From: Candidatus Woesearchaeota archaeon
GTDB taxonomy: Archaea > Nanobdellota > Nanobdellia > Woesearchaeales > GW2011-AR15
Reading direction: 5' to 3'
Assembly: GCA_016934775.1 (NCBI GenBank)
Contig: JAFGSP010000093.1
Span: 1-10,081, forward strand
Length of the DNA: 10,081 nucleotides
Shown: positions 4,970-10,081 of the stretch, piece after piece
Layout: the number at the start of each line of letters is the position of its first letter
Numbering within the stretch: the first letter of the stretch is position 1
Translations under genes and position numbers: made by a program
The notes under the pieces: generated by a model
What the model was told of the DNA's origin: nothing
Databases searched by the model: none
Seen by the model: the letters and a program-made list of their open reading frames with translations, nothing else

Positions 4970-7900
4970 TTGAACAAATCTAGAATGGAAATAGGCAGGA
5001 AGCAGCGGCTGCTGTTCCTGATTGTATTACTTTTCATAGCAATAGCTGTGTTTTTTGTACTGGCAGCTTCGGGCAACTATTGCCTTACCTCTCCCTGTTC
5101 CTGCGGCACAGCATGCCAGGACGGCGGAAATGAGGCAGGCAACGGGTATAATACAATCGACGATTGCCAGGACGGGATAGAAGACAGCTATGAGTATGTT
5201 CATGATATTACTATCACTAATATCAACGGCACAGCGTTCTCAGGTTATGATATAATTATGATAGATGCCCATGTCGAATGTGACCTGTTAGGAGACGAGA
5301 TTTCTTTTGTTTACCACAATGGAACTGACTGGGTTCCTTTTTATAATGTTGTCTGTGCAGTAGCCGGAAAGACTCATTATTACAGGAACCTTACGCTTGA
5401 TAATGTCGAAGGAAACCATACAATCAGGATAGCACTTGCATTTTTAGGAGATTCAAATATGACTTGTGCATATGATTATGATACACTCTATTCAGATACA
5501 GATGATGTTTCTTTCTTTGTTCATCTCAGCACATCTGATACTATCCCTCCATCAGTAGAGAACATTACGCCTGCACCCGGCACGACCTTTATGTATTCTC
5601 CTGGTTTGGTAGTCAATATATCCGCAAACGTGACAGATAATTTCCTGTTTTCAAATATATCTGCAAACATAACCTGGGGTGCAAAGAACCAGATTATACC
5701 GCTTACAAACATATCAGGCAGCATGTTCTTGGGAAATTTCTCAAATACTTCAGATATCATAAGATATAATATAACCTTTCTTGCATATGATAATTCAAGC
5801 AATCTTAATAATACAGTCATGACCTATTTCTATGTTAACATAACGCCAAACATATCGATAACTTATCCTATAGATGGTGCGCTTTATGAATACAAGAACC
5901 TGTCTATTGAATATGAGATGGACGCATCAGGAGAAGTAAATGAAAGCTGGATAGAGATAATTAATTCATATTATATTGAATATGGCTCAAATAAAAAAAT
6001 CTCATTGGAATCTTCCGGTGCTCCTGTCCAATATGAGCAGGCCAACCGATATTCCAACCTGTCACAGTCATTTTATGTTACGCAAGATACGCATGTTGAT
6101 AAAATATTCCTGAAGCTAAAAAAGAACACCACAGGGACAAACAATTCGCGAATTGAGATAAGGAATAATACAGGATGGGAGCCGTCTAATGTCACATTAG
6201 CCTATGCTGATCTTAATGAATCACTTATATCAACAGACTTTTCCTGGGTAAATTTTACTTTGAACCAGACAATTGTGCTGCAGGCGAATACAACTTATTG
6301 GCTGGTCCTGACTCCAAATGGTACAAATGATAGTTTCTATTCCTGGGAATCAATAGATGATACTTATGCAGATGGGTACTTCAGCCAGAACGATTCAAAA
6401 GACCTTTTGTTTATAGTCTATGACAAATTCAGGTTCAATGTCAGTTTTGAGCCTCAGGACAGCGACCATTACTTCCAGGCATATGCAAACACCAGCCTGG
6501 GAATGATCAGCTCTCCGATAATCCAGGCATTTTTTGATGAAGATCCGCCAGAGATTCTAGAGTGTATAATTTCTCCGGATGATGAATTCTCTCAAGATCC
6601 AGGGGCGACAATCAATGTCTCAGCGAATGTCACAGACAATACAGTGATAGAAAAAGTTATCTTACAATACAAGCTCCAAAACGAGACAGAGTGGACAAAT
6701 GAGACAATGGTTAATAGTTCTGGTCTTTTTACATCAAATTTATCGAGTATCTATGAGTCAAATGTGTCTATCCAGATCTATGTGGAAGACACCTCTCAGA
6801 ATTACGAAACCTTATGCAGTCAGATAATTGAAATTAAATATGATTATAATTGGACTGTTTACCCGCCTTCCATAAACACATCCGGTGTGTTGATCGATAC
6901 AAACAGGACAATATCTAATCTCACCTTGGTCTCTAATTCGGATTATGGCATTGTCTTTGATATCAGCTCTGTTTCAGACAGGGAGATATTGTTCAATGAT
7001 TCCGTCCAAGATACAATTACACTCTCACCAAATTCAAACTCCACTTTATCTGTCAAGGCATTTGCTGCTTCATCACCCAGGATAGATGAAGTAACAATAA
7101 ATATATTAGGCTTGAATCAAACCGCAGTACCTTCTTCAAAGCAGATGAACTTTACCTTGGTAAGTACACTCTCAGGGCCGTACCTATATGCAGTGTTGCT
7201 CGAATATCCTTCAACAGCCACCCAGGGTGATCATGTCGGGTCAATCAGGGCCAGAATTTCAAACCTTGGGAATGAAACATCCAATAATCTCACTATGCAA
7301 TGGACCTTGCCGACTGGCTGGTCCAGCAGGGATACTCTTCAGCAAAACCAGAGCACATTGTCTTCAGGTGGTATTGAGACATTAGACTATAAAATAAGCG
7401 CTGATGTTGCATTGACAGCAGCCACAGGCCAGCAGACAATACTGTTTGAAGTTAATTCATCCGAGGGAATCTATAGTTCTGATTCAAGAAATGTGATAGT
7501 AACTTCTTACTCCTCAGGAGAAGATCCTGAAACTCCAGTTCCATCGTCTTCGCCAAGCTCTTCCAAATCCTCTTCACCCGTTGTTATCAGGCAGCTGGAC
7601 TTCGCTCTTTATCCTACTGATCTAAAAGTACCAAGGGGATTGCCCTATAGGACCAGTTTGATGCTTTTTAACAATATCAGCAACAGGGATTTTGATGATG
7701 TTGAAATTGAGCTTGAAGGAATTTTCAAGAGTTACTTTAATCTGACTCCGATGTTTATCAGGGAATTCGATAAGGGTCTGTCGACGGAACTAATAATAGA
7801 TATTTTCCTTCCTGAATATTATCCAGAGGGGATTACAGAATTGACACTGACACTAAATCCAAAAAACACAGAAAAAATAGTGAAAAATATTAATCTTGTC

Positions 7901-10081
7901 GTATATGATCCGATAACGTCCCTGGATGCATGCCTATCCACATCTGCGAATATCATATCCAGACTTAATATCTCGGGATTCAACGTCAGGAAAATCTATT
8001 CTGATTTTCTCAAAGCGCAGGTTGATTATAAAGAAGAAAACTATGATAAGGTAAGGATATTCTGTAGTGATATTGAGGCTCTTTATGCTGAATATACTTC
8101 CCAGCTTCAGGATATTCTGGCACTTGAAGAAGTAATTACCAATCTTAAGTCCAAAGGATATAAAGCATCAGACCTTGATAACTTTCTAAAACTTATTAAC
8201 GAAACCTTGTACAAAGGCGACCTTGATGAATCAGCTGCCCTGATGAGGCAGGCTAATGTCCTCATAGAAGCGACTGAAGAACTGGAAAAACCTTTACCGA
8301 TCGCCCTGATGGAATTCTATAATCTGAACAGGACGTTTATCCTGCTTTCTTTGATCTTATGTCCTTTGATGGTCTATTTGGTCTCAAAAGTCGTTTATAT
8401 TTCAAGTACTGAAAACAGGATACGGTCTCTTGAGGATGAAAAGATAAAACTGATATCTATGATGGAAGATATCCAGCGCAACTTCTTTAGTGAACATATT
8501 GTTGATTTGCCTACCTATCAAACCACAATTGAAAATTACAGGAAACGGCTTGGTGAAGTTGAAATAGATTTGGTTAAGAACAAGCTGAAGAAGAAAAACT
8601 ATCTAAAGCCGGTTTCAGAAGCAATAGCTCTTGAGACACAGAGAAAGGAGATAAGGGAACTATGGAAGCGAATTCAGGAAGATTATTATGTAAAAAAAGT
8701 GATTGACTTTGGAAGCTATTCAAAAATCGAAGCATTCTATACTTCGATGATTGCACAGGTTGACCAGAAGCTCGGAATATCTCAAAAGATTACGCCTGGC
8801 ACGAATCAGCCCGTGATAAGTGCGGTTAGACATCCTGAGTATTCTGAAGAAGAACAGATACAGGACACAATGATGATGAATCTTCCTCAGGCAAGGGTAC
8901 TCAGAGACAAAAAGCTTCTTCCGAAAAGCATATTGCTTGAAGCAGATACAGACGCAGAATTTTCCCGTTCCATTCTGGAGAAGAATATGATGGAAAAGAA
9001 TAGGAAACTAGAATTTGGAGGAAAACATGAACAAAAACAGGAAACTTCAGGGTCAGGAAACTCAATGCAATTAGAAAACGATCCTGAAAAAGGAAAATCA
9101 AAAACCTATGATGAAAATCAAAAATCTAAAGAAACACCCAAAGAAGATAACGTTGAGGAAAGTGCTGTTAAAGATGCGTCATTTTTAGATGAACCTAAAA
9201 ATACAGGTCTTAAAAAAATACAGCTATCCTCAGGACAAACGACAGAAGAGACCAAGTCTGCAGAAATTAATTTGGATACAGAAGAGCATGAAAAGACAAA
9301 AGTGAAACAAGATGGAGCAAAAAATCAGGCAGAACAACCACAATTTGAAAACCAGCCCTTCGGGGAGCTATCAATTGGACAGAATCCCTTATCCATAGCT
9401 TCGGCAGATCAGGCACCCGTTGATCAGTCGCCTATGGAGCAACAGCAGGCCGCCCAGGTGTCTACAGGGCAGCAGCCTGTTGAAACGCCTTTATCAGGGG
9501 CAATAACAGAGAAAGCGCCAGGAGATCAGACCTCTGCTGAAGAAGCACAGCCAGCAGACCAGGCGCCCGTAGACACACAACAAGCAGCCGGGGAATCAAC
9601 GGACCAGGCACATCCAGGCCAGACACCTGCATCTACTCAGCCAACTACTGTTGATCCAGCAGGGCAGCAGCCGGCGACAGGGGCATCAGAGAATAAGGCA
9701 TCAGCAGAGCAATCGCAAAACAAGAAAACAACTGATAAAAAATCCTCTCAATCCAGTTTACAAGATACACAAAACAAAGAAAAAGACCAGGCTCAACCAG
9801 GGCAAACCAAGAAAACTCAAATGCCTTTCCAGCCGCTCAAGCCGAAAAATGATCTTGAATATGCAAAAAAACTTGTAATTTCTCCTGAAGAATATTTCTT
9901 CATGCATGACGGGAGATCATTGAAATCTCTTAAAGAGCTGTATAATGCATTATTCAAAGTTGACGAAACATTGTTCAGCTATCATGTCAATCATAACAAA
10001 AATGATTTTGCATGCTGGGTCAGAGATGTCTACGGCCTTGAAGAACTGGCTGAGAAAATGTCAGCCACCCAATCAAGAATA
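4970..10081 (+). CDS. Giant receptor-like transmembrane protein (3' end beyond window)
   Basis: An open frame of at least 1704 codons begins at TTG (4970) and leaves the right edge. In order: a basic N-terminus and hydrophobic segment (about 14-33) acting as signal peptide or anchor; a Cys-containing segment (C38, C43, C45, C49); a beta domain ending in D-x-DD-x-x-F (about 60-186); two Ig-like units starting at P193-P194 and D525-P527, each with a VN[IV]SANVTDN-type motif; a CARDB/NEW3-like domain (about 741-815); a Ser-rich hinge (846-871); another beta domain (about 874-980); a helical juxtamembrane part; a single membrane span (1123-1144); a charged coiled coil (about 1145-1270); a disordered Lys/Glu region (about 1350-1452); a Pro/Gln/Ala linker (about 1453-1625); and a DUF5752-like domain from about 1636. 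About 55 N-x-S/T sequons lie before the span and none after it, fixing the topology. It is likely a surface sensor or adhesin that signals inward. It is cotranscribed with the KaiC-like gene 17 bp upstream. Confidence 0.88.
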   Translation, partial: MNKSRMEIGRKQRLLFLIVLLFIAIAVFFVLAASGNYCLTSPCSCGTACQDGGNEAGNGYNTIDDCQDGIEDSYEYVHDITITNINGTAFSGYDIIMIDAHVECDLLGDEISFVYHNGTDWVPFYNVVCAVAGKTHYYRNLTLDNVEGNHTIRIALAFLGDSNMTCAYDYDTLYSDTDDVSFFVHLSTSDTIPPSVENITPAPGTTFMYSPGLVVNISANVTDNFLFSNISANITWGAKNQIIPLTNISGSMFLGNFSNTSDIIRYNITFLAYDNSSNLNNTVMTYFYVNITPNISITYPIDGALYEYKNLSIEYEMDASGEVNESWIEIINSYYIEYGSNKKISLESSGAPVQYEQANRYSNLSQSFYVTQDTHVDKIFLKLKKNTTGTNNSRIEIRNNTGWEPSNVTLAYADLNESLISTDFSWVNFTLNQTIVLQANTTYWLVLTPNGTNDSFYSWESIDDTYADGYFSQNDSKDLLFIVYDKFRFNVSFEPQDSDHYFQAYANTSLGMISSPIIQAFFDEDPPEILECIISPDDEFSQDPGATINVSANVTDNTVIEKVILQYKLQNETEWTNETMVNSSGLFTSNLSSIYESNVSIQIYVEDTSQNYETLCSQIIEIKYDYNWTVYPPSINTSGVLIDTNRTISNLTLVSNSDYGIVFDISSVSDREILFNDSVQDTITLSPNSNSTLSVKAFAASSPRIDEVTINILGLNQTAVPSSKQMNFTLVSTLSGPYLYAVLLEYPSTATQGDHVGSIRARISNLGNETSNNLTMQWTLPTGWSSRDTLQQNQSTLSSGGIETLDYKISADVALTAATGQQTILFEVNSSEGIYSSDSRNVIVTSYSSGEDPETPVPSSSPSSSKSSSPVVIRQLDFALYPTDLKVPRGLPYRTSLMLFNNISNRDFDDVEIELEGIFKSYFNLTPMFIREFDKGLSTELIIDIFLPEYYPEGITELTLTLNPKNTEKIVKNINLVVYDPITSLDACLSTSANIISRLNISGFNVRKIYSDFLKAQVDYKEENYDKVRIFCSDIEALYAEYTSQLQDILALEEVITNLKSKGYKASDLDNFLKLINETLYKGDLDESAALMRQANVLIEATEELEKPLPIALMEFYNLNRTFILLSLILCPLMVYLVSKVVYISSTENRIRSLEDEKIKLISMMEDIQRNFFSEHIVDLPTYQTTIENYRKRLGEVEIDLVKNKLKKKNYLKPVSEAIALETQRKEIRELWKRIQEDYYVKKVIDFGSYSKIEAFYTSMIAQVDQKLGISQKITPGTNQPVISAVRHPEYSEEEQIQDTMMMNLPQARVLRDKKLLPKSILLEADTDAEFSRSILEKNMMEKNRKLEFGGKHEQKQETSGSGNSMQLENDPEKGKSKTYDENQKSKETPKEDNVEESAVKDASFLDEPKNTGLKKIQLSSGQTTEETKSAEINLDTEEHEKTKVKQDGAKNQAEQPQFENQPFGELSIGQNPLSIASADQAPVDQSPMEQQQAAQVSTGQQPVETPLSGAITEKAPGDQTSAEEAQPADQAPVDTQQAAGESTDQAHPGQTPASTQPTTVDPAGQQPATGASENKASAEQSQNKKTTDKKSSQSSLQDTQNKEKDQAQPGQTKKTQMPFQPLKPKNDLEYAKKLVISPEEYFFMHDGRSLKSLKELYNALFKVDETLFSYHVNHNKNDFACWVRDVYGLEELAEKMSATQSRI
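8336..8401 (+). other. Transmembrane segment of the giant receptor
   Basis: Residues 1123-1144 (FILLSLILCPLMVYLVSKVVYI) form one hydrophobic stretch flanked outside by an N-x-T sequon and inside by charged coiled-coil sequence. It marks the boundary between the sequon-rich and sequon-free halves. Confidence 0.85.
9326..9838 (+). repeat. Pro/Gln/Ala linker of the giant receptor
   Basis: This low-complexity segment uses the same units as the fusion-protein linker, for example ADQAPVDTQQAAG here and TDQAPIDTQPAAG there. At DNA level, 9559-9590 and about 2749-2780 are near-matches. The linker lies on the cytoplasmic side and leads into the DUF5752-like domain. Confidence 0.8.
9875..10081 (+). 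other. DUF5752-like domain, copy 2 (cut by window edge)
   Basis: Residues 1636 onward of the receptor: PEEYFF, KSLKEL, VDETLFSYHV, NDFACW, then GLEEL. It aligns without gaps to residues 13-80 of the fusion protein. What follows the domain is outside the window. Confidence 0.65.

Noticed and set aside
5521..5820. Minus-strand 99-codon frame inside the receptor gene
   Set aside because: It lies antisense within an Ig-like coding stretch; the plus frame is open throughout and shows domain motifs.

Overview
The window looks like a chromosomal segment of an AT-rich archaeon, probably a DPANN-type or related uncultivated lineage. The reasons are: TATA boxes with purine-rich BRE-like elements in front of the transcription units, several stand-alone KaiC-like (RecA-superfamily) ATPases together, a V4R-like sensor domain, a ribbon-helix-helix protein, and a giant surface protein packed with N-glycosylation sequons. 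No rRNA, tRNA, CRISPR array, transposase or phage gene was seen. The lineage is inferred from gene content only.

Layout. On the minus strand (1637 down to 1) there is a tight operon: a 100-aa conserved protein with an AbrB-like hint, a canonical KaiC-like ATPase, and a V4R-like protein that runs off the left edge. An AT-rich divergent promoter region (1638-1891) separates this operon from a plus-strand gene (1892-3748). That gene encodes a fusion of a small N-terminal domain (DUF5752-like from memory), about 210 residues of Pro/Gln/Ala repeats, and a degenerate KaiC-like ATPase. After a T-rich stretch and a new promoter comes a second plus-strand operon: a 63-aa ribbon-helix-helix-like protein, a third KaiC-like ATPase, and an open frame of at least 1704 codons that runs off the right edge. 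This last gene encodes a transmembrane protein with a long extracellular part, one membrane span near its middle, a coiled-coil cytoplasmic tail, a Pro/Gln/Ala linker and a second copy of the DUF5752-like domain.

How the genes may work together. Three KaiC-like ATPases with different active-site states lie beside a sensor domain, two small putative DNA-binding proteins and a receptor-like protein. The receptor shares both its tail domain and its linker type with the ATPase fusion. This suggests a membrane-to-ATPase signalling or scaffold system, in line with published comparative-genomic proposals that archaeal KaiC-like ATPases act as signal-transduction hubs. The receptor-to-ATPase link is inferred from the shared domain, the shared linker and the gene order; it has not been shown.
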